A stretch of DNA of 33,032 nucleotides from contig CAILZB010000134.1 in assembly GCA_903838565.1 (NCBI GenBank), positions 1 to 33,032 on the forward strand, read 5' to 3'. Shown one piece after another: positions 33,023 to 33,032 of the stretch (the first letter of the stretch is position 1; each line of letters starts with the position of its first letter). The stretch comes from an uncultured beta proteobacterium. GTDB taxonomy: Bacteria > Pseudomonadota > Gammaproteobacteria > Burkholderiales > Burkholderiaceae_C. Under the pieces are notes generated by a model. That model searched no databases. It was not told the DNA's origin and saw only the letters and a program-made list of their open reading frames with translations. Made by a program: the position numbers and the translations under genes.

Positions 33023-33032
33023 ATGAAGCCCA
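33023..33032 (+). CDS. possible start of the next gene (truncated by the window end)
   Basis: An ATG at 33023 follows AAGGTGG by about 5 bases, 36 bases after nhaD. Only three codons (Met-Lys-Pro) are visible, so no product can be named. Confidence 0.35.

Overview
The window looks like chromosomal DNA from a betaproteobacterium of the order Burkholderiales, most probably the family Comamonadaceae. That placement is inference from high GC, dense short-gap operons, polyhydroxybutyrate (PHB) genes, a full isc operon and familiar protein sequences; no search was run. The DNA is mostly core metabolism with one small accessory stretch. I saw no rRNA, tRNA, CRISPR array, transposase or phage gene. 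No gene-free gap exceeds about 300 bases.

Bases 1-6572 (+) form a propionyl-CoA to succinyl-CoA module: the C-terminal part of methylmalonyl-CoA mutase, its GTPase chaperone MeaB, propionyl-CoA carboxylase beta and alpha subunits, and a VOC-family protein that is the candidate methylmalonyl-CoA epimerase. Bases 6722-11923 (+) hold a tightly overlapped three-gene 2-oxoacid oxidoreductase: a flavin/Fe-S NAD(P)-type subunit, a fused gamma-alpha subunit and a thiamine-diphosphate (TPP) beta subunit. A CBS-domain protein follows. If the oxidoreductase acts on 2-oxoglutarate, the two modules meet at succinyl-CoA. Next comes a chemoreceptor (12060-14399, +) with an unusual C-terminal Cache-like sensor domain.

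Bases 14425-19546 are all on the minus strand: an RnfB/RsxB-type ferredoxin, an intracellular PHB depolymerase with a Cys nucleophile and a Lys/Ala-rich tail, and an aromatic/aspartate aminotransferase. Three uncharacterised genes (cytosolic protein, lipoprotein, membrane protein) and a possible fragment of a GFA-family gene follow, between the aminotransferase and uvrB.

Bases 19761-28228 (+) carry uvrB, then iscR-iscS-iscU-iscA-hscB-hscA-fdx behind a good IscR-type operator, then a GC-rich palindromic intergenic element and dnaQ. A phasin gene lies on the minus strand (28404-28949) with a clear promoter. Its operator-like palindrome is also found at the PHB depolymerase promoter, which suggests shared control by a PhaR-type repressor. 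Bases 29177-32986 (+) encode a hotdog thioesterase, a nitroreductase, nicotinate phosphoribosyltransferase and an NhaD-type Na+/H+ antiporter. The next gene may start at 33023.

I did not find a convincing wholly new system. The observations most worth checking are the shared PHB operator, the Cys-rich loop in HscA, the chemoreceptor with a C-terminal Cache domain, the basic tail on the PHB depolymerase, and the adjacency of the two succinyl-CoA modules.
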